Of a stretch of DNA of 43,077 nt, positions 16,273 through 24,851 are shown piece after piece. The stretch's first letter is position 1, and each line of letters begins with the position of its first letter. The stretch is from DATLXH01 sp035576005 (GTDB taxonomy: Bacteria; Acidobacteriota; Thermoanaerobaculia; Gp7-AA8). Position numbers and translations under genes: made by a program. Location of the stretch: the NCBI GenBank assembly GCA_035576005.1, contig DATLXH010000072.1:1-43077 (forward strand), written 5' to 3'. The notes under the pieces are model-generated. The model was not told the origin of the DNA. It did not search any database and saw only the letters and a program-made list of their open reading frames with translations.

Positions 16273-17052
16273 CTAGAAGCCTTTGACTGACGCGGACTTT
16301 TTGTAAAGAAGCCATGTGAGGAAAAAGCCGGCGGCAAGAATCACGGCAGCATAAACATCCCGATTCGGACTTCCATAGACAGTCGGGTAGTGGTTACTGA
16401 CCATGAAAAAGATGAGAGGGACAGACATGAAGGTGTTGTGCCTCGAGCGAAGCGCCGCAAGGGCGACACGATCGGCGTCAGGAGCAGTTCCTTCCTTGAT
16501 CGCAGTGATGATCCGTTTCTGCGACGGCCAGATGATCATCCAGACGTTGCCCGCCATGATCGTCCCGAGGAGGGCACCGGCGTGAATGTAGAGAGCGCGT
16601 CCACCAAAGTGACCGATGTGCTCCATCACCCACCAGGCAGCGGCGAGGAGAACGAGAACGATGATGTTGGCCGCAATGATGTTTTTCACTGCCTTCATCA
16701 CGGCGTTGTAAATCACGAAGCCGCCAATCGCGATCGCCAGGAAGATCAGGAGCCACAGACCTTCGTTTCCACCGGCCTGTGGGTCCTCGAAAAGCGCACC
16801 CCCCATGTAGTAGACGAGTCCGGCGAGGAGAATGCCCGTGATCCAGGTCCAGGCAGCACCCCAGCGAAACCAGTAGAGCGCTCGCGGCATCAGCTCGGGG
16901 ACGACGGCTTTTTTCGTCGCTGCGTCCATCGTTTTCGCGAATGGACCGTTGACCCAGTTGAAAAAATAGAGATGACCGATCCATGCGACGCCTGCGACGA
17001 CATGGAGCCAGCGAAAGATCAGCTGCATCCAGGCATTGAGGTCAGGGTTCAT
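16273..17052 (-). CDS. PuuD-like urate oxidase membrane domain protein
   Basis: A 259-residue protein with about seven or eight hydrophobic helices. The N-terminal WLHVVAGVAWIGHLYFFNWVN and later ALYIHAGALLGTIMAGNVWM and SRHNTFMSVPLIFFMVSNHYPT match the membrane domain of bacterial urate hydroxylase PuuD. In that family the conserved histidines are thought to bind heme, and a cytochrome c domain is often fused at the C-terminus. Here the protein ends directly after the last helix (KKSASVKGF), so the cytochrome domain is absent. No other purine-catabolism gene is in the window, so a role in urate oxidation is uncertain. Confidence 0.72.
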   Translation of the reverse strand: MNPDLNAWMQLIFRWLHVVAGVAWIGHLYFFNWVNGPFAKTMDAATKKAVVPELMPRALYWFRWGAAWTWITGILLAGLVYYMGGALFEDPQAGGNEGLWLLIFLAIAIGGFVIYNAVMKAVKNIIAANIIVLVLLAAAWWVMEHIGHFGGRALYIHAGALLGTIMAGNVWMIIWPSQKRIITAIKEGTAPDADRVALAALRSRHNTFMSVPLIFFMVSNHYPTVYGSPNRDVYAAVILAAGFFLTWLLYKKSASVKGF

Positions 17053-17249
17053 AACGTGCTCCTCGATTTGTGTTTGTTGCGATTGTGCTTTTGATTATAA
17101 GCAGAATGAAGAAGGCGGCACGCAGAATGGTGGGGACAGAGCGCGCGCGCACTGGCTTCCCAGGCTCGGGACGACACCAGTCGTTCTTTTCTCAGCCGCG
17201 GTGCTTCCACGTTTCACTCGGCACTTTCGTTGCTCTGGAGTTCGACAGA

Positions 17250-17960
17250 ATGAATGAACAGGAATTCATCAATCGAGTGGTCATCATCACAGGCGCCTCC
17301 AGCGGGATCGGCCGGCAGACAGCCGAGCGATTTGCGGCGGCCGGCGGCAGGGTCGCAATCTTTGCCAGATCGGAGGCCGCGCTCGCAGAGCTCGCTTCGA
17401 AGCATCCCGATCAATTTCTCGCGGTCACAGGCGATGTCGCCTCCACGACCGATCTCGAACGGCTGTTCCGCGACACGGAGTCGCGCTTCGGACCATGCGA
17501 CATTCTCGTCAACAACGCAGGCATGGTCGACCCTCTCCTCATCGCGGAGTCTTCGAGCGAACGTTGGCGACGCATGATCGACGTCAACCTCACCAGCGTG
17601 TTCGAGATGTCTCGCCGCGTACTTCCCGGCATGGTCGAGCGCGCTCGCGGGTCGATCATCAATGTCGCCTCGATCTCAGGAGTCTCAGGTCCCGAAAAAT
17701 GGCCTGGCTCGGTGACCTACTGCACGGCGAAGGCTGCGGTGATCATGTTCACCGAAGCTCTTGCTGCCGAGATCCGCGGAAGCGGAGTGCGCGTCAACGC
17801 CGTCTCACCGGGATCGGTCGACACGAAAATGCTGCGAGAAGTCAGCGCCGATCTGATTCCCGACATGACGACTGACGAAGTCGCGGACGTAATCCTCTAC
17901 CTGGCGTCAGAGCGTTCCCGGCCGATCAATGGGCGAAACATTCATGTCTACGGCTCCTGA
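17250..17960 (+). CDS. short-chain dehydrogenase/reductase (FabG-like)
   Basis: A 236-residue NAD(P)-dependent oxidoreductase. The cofactor loop is GASSGIG at 15-21, NNAG comes mid-protein, and the catalytic Ser and Tyr-x-x-x-Lys appear in NVASISGVSG and TYCTAKAA. The end (DVILYLASERSRPINGRNIHVYGS) is FabG-like. The start was set at ATG 17250 because the frame upstream encodes low-quality, Arg-rich sequence. The last 17 nt overlap the alanine racemase gene in another frame, indicating co-transcription. The substrate is unknown. Confidence 0.88.
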   Translation: MNEQEFINRVVIITGASSGIGRQTAERFAAAGGRVAIFARSEAALAELASKHPDQFLAVTGDVASTTDLERLFRDTESRFGPCDILVNNAGMVDPLLIAESSSERWRRMIDVNLTSVFEMSRRVLPGMVERARGSIINVASISGVSGPEKWPGSVTYCTAKAAVIMFTEALAAEIRGSGVRVNAVSPGSVDTKMLREVSADLIPDMTTDEVADVILYLASERSRPINGRNIHVYGS

Positions 17961-19122
17961 CACTTCGGTCAGTCTCTATCGCCCGACGATTGTCGAGGTC
18001 GACGTCGACGCGTTTCAGCGTAACGTCGCCGCCGTCGCTCGCGCACTCCCGCCGCGATCGCGTCTCATAGTGGTTCTGAAAGCCGATGGCTACGGACACG
18101 GTGCCGTCGCACTCGCGAAAAGCTGTAAGGCGCAGAACGTAGCGATGATCGCCGTGGCGCTCATCGAGGAAGCGATTGAGCTGCGTTTCGCTGGCGTCGA
18201 TCTGCCGATTCTGGTTCTGGGCGCCATCACTCGCGAACAACTCCACCTGGTGCGCGAGCACCACTTGATCCTCGGCATCGTCGCCCCGGAATCGCTCGTC
18301 GAGGCCGCGGAATTTGCCACGGCATCCGGCTCGCCCCTCAGAGCTCATCTCAAGCTCGACAGCGGGATGAACAGGATGGGACTCATCAGCTCGGACCTGC
18401 CGGCCGTGATCGACCAGATGAGACGCAACCCACTTCTTCTCGTTGAGGCTCTCTACACGCATTTTGCAAATGCATCAGAGCCGGCGGATCCGTTCACGAA
18501 GGCCCAGATCGGAAGCTTTGACGCGATGGTGAAGCTGTTTGCCGAGGCTGGCTTCGAGCCGCCGCTCCATCACATGGCAAATAGCGGCGCAACGATGACC
18601 GGCACAATCCGCGAAGGCGATTTCGTCAGGGTTGGCATTTCTCTGTATGGCGCTGAAGCGCTCGACAGAGGGGCCTCGAAACTCGAGCCAGTGATGCGTT
18701 GGCGCACGAGGATCCTCCGTCTCAAAGAAGTCGAGGCGGGAAGCGTGGTCGGATATGGGACCACCTTCAAGGCCGGACGGCGCAGCCGCATTGCCACGAT
18801 CCCTGTCGGGTACGCTGACGGATACGACAGGCTTCTTTCGAACAAGGGAGAAGTGCTGGTGCGAGGGGTGCGTGCCCCGGTTGTCGGCCGAGTCTCGATG
18901 GACCTCGTCACCGTTGACGTCACCGACATCGACGGCGTCACGATCGGAGACGAAGTCGTGCTGCTGGGACGTCAGGGCGATGAGGAGATCACCGCCGAGG
19001 AGCTTGCAGCGTTGACCAGCACAATCTCCTACGACGTCTTCTGTCGGATCAGCGCCAGGGTTCCCCGGCTCTATTCTTCTGAGGGAAAGCTGACAGCTCT
19101 TCACTCGAAATTCAGGGTGTAG
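17944..19122 (+). CDS. alr: alanine racemase
   Basis: A PLP enzyme that interconverts L- and D-alanine for peptidoglycan. The protein is 392 residues from ATG 17944 (an in-frame ATG at 17929 would add five residues). The PLP lysine is K46 in VVLKADGYGHGA. Further landmarks are LKLDSGMNRMGL, HMANSGATM, VGYGTTFKAG, IPVGYADGYDRL and VVGRVSMDLVTVDV. All regions of the family are present, and the length is normal. Confidence 0.95.
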   Translation: MSTAPDTSVSLYRPTIVEVDVDAFQRNVAAVARALPPRSRLIVVLKADGYGHGAVALAKSCKAQNVAMIAVALIEEAIELRFAGVDLPILVLGAITREQLHLVREHHLILGIVAPESLVEAAEFATASGSPLRAHLKLDSGMNRMGLISSDLPAVIDQMRRNPLLLVEALYTHFANASEPADPFTKAQIGSFDAMVKLFAEAGFEPPLHHMANSGATMTGTIREGDFVRVGISLYGAEALDRGASKLEPVMRWRTRILRLKEVEAGSVVGYGTTFKAGRRSRIATIPVGYADGYDRLLSNKGEVLVRGVRAPVVGRVSMDLVTVDVTDIDGVTIGDEVVLLGRQGDEEITAEELAALTSTISYDVFCRISARVPRLYSSEGKLTALHSKFRV

Positions 19123-19185
19123 CCCGGTCGCTCACCGTATCCCGGGGCGTGTCCAGCGAGCCACCTCCGCCCGCCACCGAATACA

Positions 19186-19974
19186 ATGTCTCCCGCAATG
19201 GCCTCCTCAAACATCCTTGAATCGTTCGGGAACTTTTTTCTCCGGATCGTCGAAGACACCGGCGACTGGTTTCAAATGCTCGCCCGCACGTTCATCTGGA
19301 TGTTCCGGCGTCCGTTCGGATTCTCCGAGTGGTTCAGGCAGATGAAGCGCGTCGGCGTCGACTCGATCCCGGTTGTGTTCCTGACCACCATGTTCACCGG
19401 AATGGTCATGGCGCTTCAGACCTTCAACGGGTTCCAGCGGGTCCACGCAGAGAACTTCGTCGGCAGTGTCGTGGCGCTTGCCATGGTTCGGGAGCTTTCT
19501 CCTGTCCTCGTCGGGTTGATGGTTACCGGACGTGTTGGCTCGTCCATGGCTGCCGAGATCGGGACGATGCGGGTCACCGAGCAGCTCGACGCGCTGCAGG
19601 CACTCGCCACAAATCCGATTCACTATCTCTTTGTGCCCAGAGTCGTCGCCGGAATCGTGATGCTTCCGTTTCTGACCCTCCTGGGAGACGCGCTCGGCAT
19701 CTACGGCGGGTATATCGTCGCGGTGAAACTCCTCGGTGCAAACCCGGTCGTCTATGAAACGAATACCTACCAGTTTCTCGCGCTCAACGATCTCTGGAGC
19801 GGCCTCTATAAAGCGGCGGTATTCGGTCTGATCCTCACACTGACCGGCTGCGTGAAGGGCTACAACACTTCCGGCGGCGCGGAAGGGGTGGGACGCGCGA
19901 CAACTGCGGCAGTGGTCACTGCGTCCCTTCTGATCCTCTTCTCTGACTTCTTTCTCACGAAGCTCTTCTACTGA
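19186..19974 (+). CDS. mlaE: MlaE-family lipid ABC transporter permease
   Basis: The inner-membrane permease of Mla/YrbE-type phospholipid transport. It is 262 residues (258 if ATG 19198 is used), with about five or six helices. The family core is intact: FLTTMFTGMVMALQ, VVALAMVRELSPVLVGLMVTGRVGSSMAAEIGTM and ATNPIHYLFVPRVVAG. The stop overlaps the mlaF start by one base. An MlaD-type substrate-binding partner usually follows in such operons, but here it is not found downstream. Confidence 0.92.
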   Translation: MSPAMASSNILESFGNFFLRIVEDTGDWFQMLARTFIWMFRRPFGFSEWFRQMKRVGVDSIPVVFLTTMFTGMVMALQTFNGFQRVHAENFVGSVVALAMVRELSPVLVGLMVTGRVGSSMAAEIGTMRVTEQLDALQALATNPIHYLFVPRVVAGIVMLPFLTLLGDALGIYGGYIVAVKLLGANPVVYETNTYQFLALNDLWSGLYKAAVFGLILTLTGCVKGYNTSGGAEGVGRATTAAVVTASLLILFSDFFLTKLFY

Positions 19975-20756
19975 TGCCGCGAACTCAGCTGGTACCCAAA
20001 AACGGCGTCCTCATCTCTCTGCGGGATGTGCACAAATCGTTCGGATCGAAGAAGGTCCTCACTGGTCTGACCCTCGAGGTGGCAAAAGGCGAATCGGTGG
20101 TAATCGTCGGCGGCTCCGGCACCGGGAAGAGCGTCACACTCAAGCACATCATTGGTCTCATGCAACCCGACCGCGGTCACGTTGCGATCGGGATGCAGGA
20201 CATGTGCTGCATGAGAAGCGTCGAGCTCAACGAGTTCCGGCAGAATTTCGGGATGACCTTCCAGGAAGGTGCTCTGTTCGACTCGATGACCGTGTTCGAG
20301 AACATCGCCTTCCCACTGCGACGGCATACGAAGATGTCGGAGAGCGAGATCACGCAGCGAGTCGCAGACTGCCTCGAACAGGTGCACCTGTCCGGCGTCG
20401 AAAAGCGTCGCCCGTCGGAACTCTCCGGCGGCATGCGCCGGCGTGTGGGCTTCGCGCGTGCGATCTCGCTCGAGCCGAACATTCTTCTCTTCGACGAGCC
20501 GACTACAGGACTCGACCCGGTGATCAGTGACGTTGTGGCCGAGCTGATTCTGGAGATGGATCGCACGATGGATACGACAACTGTGACGATTACGCACGAC
20601 ATGAAAGTCGCTTTCAAAATCGCGGATCGAATCGCCTTCCTTCATCAGGGAAGAATCGTCGAACAGGGAACGCCCGAGGCATTTCAGGCGTCGACGAATC
20701 CAATCGTCCAGCAATTCATTCAGGGACGGGCCGACGGACCTCTGACAGATTCCTGA
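19974..20756 (+). CDS. mlaF: MlaF-family lipid ABC transporter ATPase
   Basis: The ATPase partner of the MlaE permease. It is 260 residues, with Walker A GGSGTGKS, Q-loop at FGMTFQEGALFDSMTVFENIAFPL, signature LSGGMRRRVGFAR, and Walker B ILLFDEPTTGLDP with the switch histidine in TITHDM. It directly follows mlaE (TGATG overlap). The C-terminal tail (QQFIQGRADGPLTDS) resembles the MlaF tail that contacts neighbouring subunits. Repeats, not an mlaD gene, follow it. Confidence 0.94.
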   Translation: MPRTQLVPKNGVLISLRDVHKSFGSKKVLTGLTLEVAKGESVVIVGGSGTGKSVTLKHIIGLMQPDRGHVAIGMQDMCCMRSVELNEFRQNFGMTFQEGALFDSMTVFENIAFPLRRHTKMSESEITQRVADCLEQVHLSGVEKRRPSELSGGMRRRVGFARAISLEPNILLFDEPTTGLDPVISDVVAELILEMDRTMDTTTVTITHDMKVAFKIADRIAFLHQGRIVEQGTPEAFQASTNPIVQQFIQGRADGPLTDS

Positions 20757-20831
20757 GGCATCATTCACGACGTTGCATCGCGAGACGCGGTCGCTGAGAA
20801 GAAGCATGAGGGTGTCATCCCTGAGCGGGTT

Positions 20832-21270
20832 AGCCCGCTTTTCTCTCAGGCCTTCGTCGCGAGGTGGCCGAGAGCGGCCTGAATGCGAGGCGCACGACGG
20901 TTTCGCGACGAGAGCATAGTTGACACTGTGTCGATAGGAACCGGGGCGGGCGTAGGGACGCAGGGCCTGCGTCCGGCACCCAGACATTCGCATCAGGAAT
21001 TCTGCATCCCCGGCATGAACCCTCGTCCAAAGCGATGGCCGACGACAATCTTCTCGGTCAGGGACAGGGTACCGGACGCACGCCGTGCGTCCCTGCGCTC
21101 GCATTCTGTGAGAAATGCGGGCTAACATGCGCGTGTAGGACAGACACTCTCGTCTGTCACGCGATAATGTCGTTTGGACGCCTTCGATACAGGCGGCCCC
21201 TGCTCAGACGTAGTGACCAGAAGCGGCCAGTCCGCCGCCTCACGGTGAAGGGCTGTGGGAAATGCGGGCC
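20832..21270. repeat. palindromic element copy interrupted by other repeats
   Basis: The left half (20832-20939) aligns with the element at 9305-9486: AGCCCGC...TCTCAGGCCTTCGTCGCGAGGTGG, then GCGAGGCGCACGACGG, then the GCATAGTTGACACTGTGTC centre. The matching right arm (about 21209-21270) comes only 270 bp later. Between them lie a GACGCAGGGCCTGCGTCCGG palindrome, its relative near 21072-21096, and a further right end (TGTGAGAAATGCGGGCT, 21106-21122). There is no gene in the interval. It looks like one element into which other repeats were inserted. The right arm overlaps the 3' end of cmk. Confidence 0.7.
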
Positions 21271-21914
21271 AGCATCCGCTCCACTACCTCATCGATCGAG
21301 AGATCCGACGTATCGAGCACGAAATAGGAGTCATCCACAAGCAGCGGCGAATCGGCACGGGTCGAGTCCTGTTCGTCACGCTGCACGATCTCCGCGCGAA
21401 CCTCTTCGAGTCGCTGTTCGATTCCTCTTGCCCGAAGCTCGCGAGTTCTCCGCGAGGCGCGGACATCCGGACTCGCTGTCAGGAAAAACTTGTGGGCTGT
21501 CTCCGGAAACACTTTCGTTCCGATGTCACGCCCTTCGAGAACCCCTCCCTCTCTCTTGCCAAGCTCCTGCTGCAATTTGACCAGCAGCCTGCGAACAGCA
21601 GGCATGGCCGACACTGTGCTGGCGGCCATGCTCACCTCGGGTGCTCGAATCGCGTCGGTAACATCGACTTTATCGAGTAGAACGCGAACGCCCTCCCCCG
21701 ACCTGACGAACTCGATCAGCGAGCTTGCAGCGATCCTTTCGAGCTCAGCCTCGTCGTCGAGAGCAACCGAAGCATGCAGCGCCTTGACGGCAATGGCCCG
21801 ATACATGGCTCCGGTGTCGATGTGAGGAACGCTCAAGGCGTGAGCCAGCATCCTGCTCGTTGTGGATTTCCCCACGCCCGATGGACCATCGATCGCAACG
21901 ATCAGCGGGCTCAT
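21240..21914 (-). CDS. cmk: cytidylate kinase
   Basis: Phosphorylates CMP/dCMP. The 224-residue protein has the P-loop GPSGVGKST at 10-18, then IDTGAMYRAIA, and GGVLEGRDIGTKVFPE and DVRASRRTREL in the acceptor and lid regions. The ATG overlaps the rluB stop (ATGA). The last ten or so codons (LARISHSPSP) are encoded by the right arm of a palindromic repeat, read in reverse. The natural C-terminus was probably replaced when the repeat landed there. Confidence 0.95.
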   Translation of the reverse strand: MSPLIVAIDGPSGVGKSTTSRMLAHALSVPHIDTGAMYRAIAVKALHASVALDDEAELERIAASSLIEFVRSGEGVRVLLDKVDVTDAIRAPEVSMAASTVSAMPAVRRLLVKLQQELGKREGGVLEGRDIGTKVFPETAHKFFLTASPDVRASRRTRELRARGIEQRLEEVRAEIVQRDEQDSTRADSPLLVDDSYFVLDTSDLSIDEVVERMLARISHSPSP

Positions 21915-22921
21915 CGAGACTTGCGGCTGGCGGTCGCGCGAGGTTTGCTCGGGGCGCTCCTGCGTGGACGGCTTGCCGACTCACCGACACCGGGCCTGCG
22001 AGTCGGGCTCTCCTTGCGCGAAGCGGAACGCCCTCTAACCGGCCGCGCCGCCGCCTTGCCTGTACTCCTGGCTTTTGTGGATGCGCGCTTTCCCGTTGCC
22101 TTCGCTTTCACAGTCTTTCTCGACTTCGAAGTCTCTCTCGCCTTTGGCGTCTCACGAGGCGGTTTGACCTCTCTTGCTTTTTTAGGCTCCATCTGCCTGC
22201 CGAGGAGTTTTACCTCCTGCTCACTCAATTCTCGCCATGCGCCTGCGGTGAGTTTCGAGTCGGAGATCGGTCCAATTGCGACACGTCTGAGCTTGGAGAC
22301 GGGATGCCCGACTGCCTGAAACATCTTACGGATCTGGTGAGTCCGCCCCTCGCGGAGGAGAACCTCGAACCAGCTGTTGCCCTCGTCGCCGGACTTGCCG
22401 GTCGTGCGCAGCCGGCTGATCTCAGCGGGCAGCGTCCGCTTGCCGTCGATTGTGATGCCGCGCCGCAACTTCTCGACCAGTCGTTCTTCGGGAACACCCC
22501 TCACCTTCACATGGTAGGTTTTGATCGACCCGCTGGTGGGGTGTGAAACCTTGAACGCCAGCGCCCCATCATTCGTGACGAGAATCAACCCTTCGGAGTG
22601 GTAGTCGAGTCTGCCGACGGGATAGATCCGCTCTTTGATCCCGCGGATCAGGTCGATCACCGTGCGACGCCCCTGGGGATCGCTCACGGTCGTCATCACT
22701 TCTTTCGGCTTGTACAACAGAATGTAGCGATGCTCCTCGGGGTGCGTGATCAGCTTGCCATCTACTTTGATGTGATCCTTCGCAGCATCGGCTTTCGTCC
22801 CGAGCTCCGTGACGATCTTTCCGTTCACGGTCACGCGCTGCCCGCGGATCATCTCTTCGGCTTCCCGCCTCGAGGCAAATCCCGCCGCGGCGATGATCTT
22901 CTGCAGTCGTTCCTGTTTCAT
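21911..22921 (-). CDS. rluB: RluB-type rRNA pseudouridine synthase with basic tail
   Basis: Isomerises a uridine of 23S rRNA (RluB/RsuA family). The 336-residue protein has an N-terminal S4 RNA-binding domain (about 2-60: RLQKIIAAAGFASRREAEEMI). The catalytic domain carries the active-site aspartate D106 in PVGRLDYHSEGLI, then KTYHVKVRG and GRTHQIRKMF. From about residue 245 a tail of roughly 90 residues is made almost only of Lys, Arg, Ala, Ser, Thr and Pro, probably disordered and RNA-binding. It starts two bases after the scpB stop and overlaps cmk. Confidence 0.93.
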   Translation of the reverse strand: MKQERLQKIIAAAGFASRREAEEMIRGQRVTVNGKIVTELGTKADAAKDHIKVDGKLITHPEEHRYILLYKPKEVMTTVSDPQGRRTVIDLIRGIKERIYPVGRLDYHSEGLILVTNDGALAFKVSHPTSGSIKTYHVKVRGVPEERLVEKLRRGITIDGKRTLPAEISRLRTTGKSGDEGNSWFEVLLREGRTHQIRKMFQAVGHPVSKLRRVAIGPISDSKLTAGAWRELSEQEVKLLGRQMEPKKAREVKPPRETPKARETSKSRKTVKAKATGKRASTKARSTGKAAARPVRGRSASRKESPTRRPGVGESASRPRRSAPSKPRATASRKSR

Positions 22922-23989
22922 CTATTCAGTTTTACCGGTGTCAGATGATTCTACCGTCACTTCATCATCAGCGCGCGTCGTTGTAGAACGTTGGAGATCG
23001 ACACCCTTGCCGTCTTCGTGACGCGCGCCGGTATTGCGATGCGGCCCTTCCTGTTCGGAAAGCGCTAGTCGCTCAGGCTCATCGACCGCAGGTTTCTCCA
23101 CGGGCGGCTCACTGATCCCAGGTTCTTTCTCGTCTGGTTCTTCGGTTGGAGGTGGTTCCTCGAACGCAGGCTTTTCAGCTGGAGGCTCGTCAACCCGAGG
23201 CTCCTGGACGGGCGGCTCCTCGATCGCCGCTTCATCAGACTCCCAGTCATCAAATCCTGCTTCGTGATCGGCGGTATCCGCCATGACCTGCTTCTCGTTT
23301 GACGTTTGGCGGTCGGAGGGTGCTGTCTCGCGATCCGATCGGTCGCCCTCATTGATCAGCTCCGCTCCCTCGCTGCTCCCGGCATCATCAACGAAAGCGG
23401 GGCGGGATACCGGCTCATCCAACGAGCCTGTCGCAAACAGCTCTTCGGTCATGTTCTCTCCTAGAATTTCCGAAAATTCATCGAGCTTCGGCAGGTCCTG
23501 CACCTCATTGAGTCCAAAGTGAATGAGGAAATCGCGAGTGGTGCGGTAGAGAAAAGGACTTCCGACAACATTCTTTCGTCCGGCGATCCTGATCATCCGC
23601 CTCTCGAGAAGCGTCCTGAGCACTCCGCTGGTATTCACACCGCGGAGCTCTGAGATTTCCGGCGTCGTGATCGGTTGGCGATAGGCAATGATGGCAAGAG
23701 TCTCGAGCGCCGCGATCGACAGTCGTCCCTCACCCCTCTTCGCGAAAAACTTCCTCAGGGCCGGGTCCTGTTCCGGCCGGGTGGCGAGTCTGAATCCTCC
23801 TGCTGTTTCTTCCACGGTGAACCCCTGGATCCTTTCACCCAGGCCCGCCCGGATCGCATCGATATGCGCTGCAATGACCGGTACCTTCTCATCGAAGGTT
23901 TCGCTGAGATCCTCGAGCCTGACCGGTTCTCCTGCAACGAAAAGAATCGCTTCGATCGCTGCGCGCACTTCTGTTTCAGACATCGTCAT
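22922..23989 (-). CDS. scpB: segregation and condensation protein B with acidic repeat tail
   Basis: The winged-helix subunit of the SMC-ScpAB condensin. Residues 1-180 match ScpB: VRAAIEAILFVAGEPVRLEDL, LSIAALETLAIIAYRQPITTPEISELRGV, then GRKNVVGSPFLYRTTRDFLIHFGL. From about residue 190 a roughly 165-residue acidic, Pro/Glu-rich extension contains imperfect EEPPVEKPA-type repeats and is probably disordered. The start MTMSETEVR (ATG 23989) was preferred to an upstream ATG at 24028. scpA, often the preceding gene, is not here; an unrelated sigma factor gene diverges instead. Confidence 0.92.
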   Translation of the reverse strand: MTMSETEVRAAIEAILFVAGEPVRLEDLSETFDEKVPVIAAHIDAIRAGLGERIQGFTVEETAGGFRLATRPEQDPALRKFFAKRGEGRLSIAALETLAIIAYRQPITTPEISELRGVNTSGVLRTLLERRMIRIAGRKNVVGSPFLYRTTRDFLIHFGLNEVQDLPKLDEFSEILGENMTEELFATGSLDEPVSRPAFVDDAGSSEGAELINEGDRSDRETAPSDRQTSNEKQVMADTADHEAGFDDWESDEAAIEEPPVQEPRVDEPPAEKPAFEEPPPTEEPDEKEPGISEPPVEKPAVDEPERLALSEQEGPHRNTGARHEDGKGVDLQRSTTTRADDEVTVESSDTGKTE

Positions 23990-24255
23990 CGCATTGAGCC
24001 CTTGTAATCGATCTTTGCTCCGCAGCACTAATCACAGCAGCACTCTGGCGGATCGGGAACAAAGCACCAACCGTCGTACTGCCGGGCTGCTGCGAATCAC
24101 GCCTCAGAGGTCTGGATCATAAGAGAAATCGTCCGGCTGCGGTATATCGTCTTCGTGGAGCTCTGCTGAGCCGGACCGCGCGGGCTTACACTCGATTGTG
24201 GCTCTCTCAATCGGGAACCGAACACTTTCCCACCCTGCAGCCTCTTTCCTGGTGA

Positions 24256-24768
24256 ATGGACGCCACGACTGTTGAACGCGCTCTGGTGCTCCGGGCCCAA
24301 TCAGGCGACCGCGGGGCGTTCGACGAGTTGTTGCAAACCGTCGACAAGCCGCTGCTCCGTTATCTGAGCGCGATCGTTCGCGATCGCTGCACCCCCGAGG
24401 ACGTATTGCAGGAGGTGCTGATCACCATTGTCCGGAAGCTGGTCTGGCTGCGCGACCCCTCCCTGTTCCGCGCATGGTCTTTCCGAATTGCCTCGAGGGC
24501 AGCCTTCCGCGCGATGAAGAACGAGCCTCTTACGGAAGCCATCGAGGAGCACGCGTCAGTCACCGTGGAGCCGCCCGATCCGTGGCTTCGGGAGCGCCTT
24601 GCCGAAGCGCTTCCGCATGTAACCAATGCCAGCCGTGCCGTCATTCACCTTCACTACTTTGAGGAGTTATCGATCTCGGACGTCGCAGCGGCGATCGAGA
24701 TCAGCACCGGTACCGTCAAATCGCGTCTCGCCTACGGACTCAAACAGCTACGAAAGGAGCTCACGTGA
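24256..24768 (+). CDS. ECF-type RNA polymerase sigma factor
   Basis: A 170-residue protein. Region sigma-2 spans about 15-85 (DELLQTVDKPLLRYLSAIV, PEDVLQEVLITIVRKLVWLRD, FRAWSFRIASRAAFRAM). Sigma-4 spans about 115-168 (SRAVIHLHYFEELSISDVA, EISTGTVKSRLAYGLKQLRKEL). It starts a three-gene operon whose members overlap by 4 nt each. The partners are two tiny membrane proteins, not a recognisable zinc-type anti-sigma factor. It is divergent from scpB across 266 bp. A GGGAACC at 24211-24217 could be an ECF -35 element, but this is weak. Confidence 0.9.
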   Translation: MDATTVERALVLRAQSGDRGAFDELLQTVDKPLLRYLSAIVRDRCTPEDVLQEVLITIVRKLVWLRDPSLFRAWSFRIASRAAFRAMKNEPLTEAIEEHASVTVEPPDPWLRERLAEALPHVTNASRAVIHLHYFEELSISDVAAAIEISTGTVKSRLAYGLKQLRKELT

Positions 24769-24851
24769 AAAAGAAAATCGCCATTGCCGCATTCGTTGGA
24801 ATTGATCTGCTCGGTATCACTCTCTTTCTTTACTTCATGACGCGAGGATGA
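24765..24851 (+). CDS. 28-residue single-helix membrane microprotein
   Basis: GTG at 24765 overlaps the sigma factor stop (GTGA) and the frame ends at TGA 24851, which in turn overlaps the next start (ATGA). The product begins MKKKIAIAAFVGIDLLG and ends FLYFMTRG: a lysine-rich N-terminus, one hydrophobic helix of about 20 residues, and a short basic end. The perfect double overlap and the positive-inside charge pattern argue that it is translated. A good ribosome binding site (AAAGGAG) lies just upstream. The function is unknown. Confidence 0.65.
   Translation: MKKKIAIAAFVGIDLLGITLFLYFMTRG

Noticed and set aside
19968..21128. 386-residue minus-strand frame across mlaF and the repeats
   Set aside because: Shadow of mlaF; its N-terminal part is repeat sequence.
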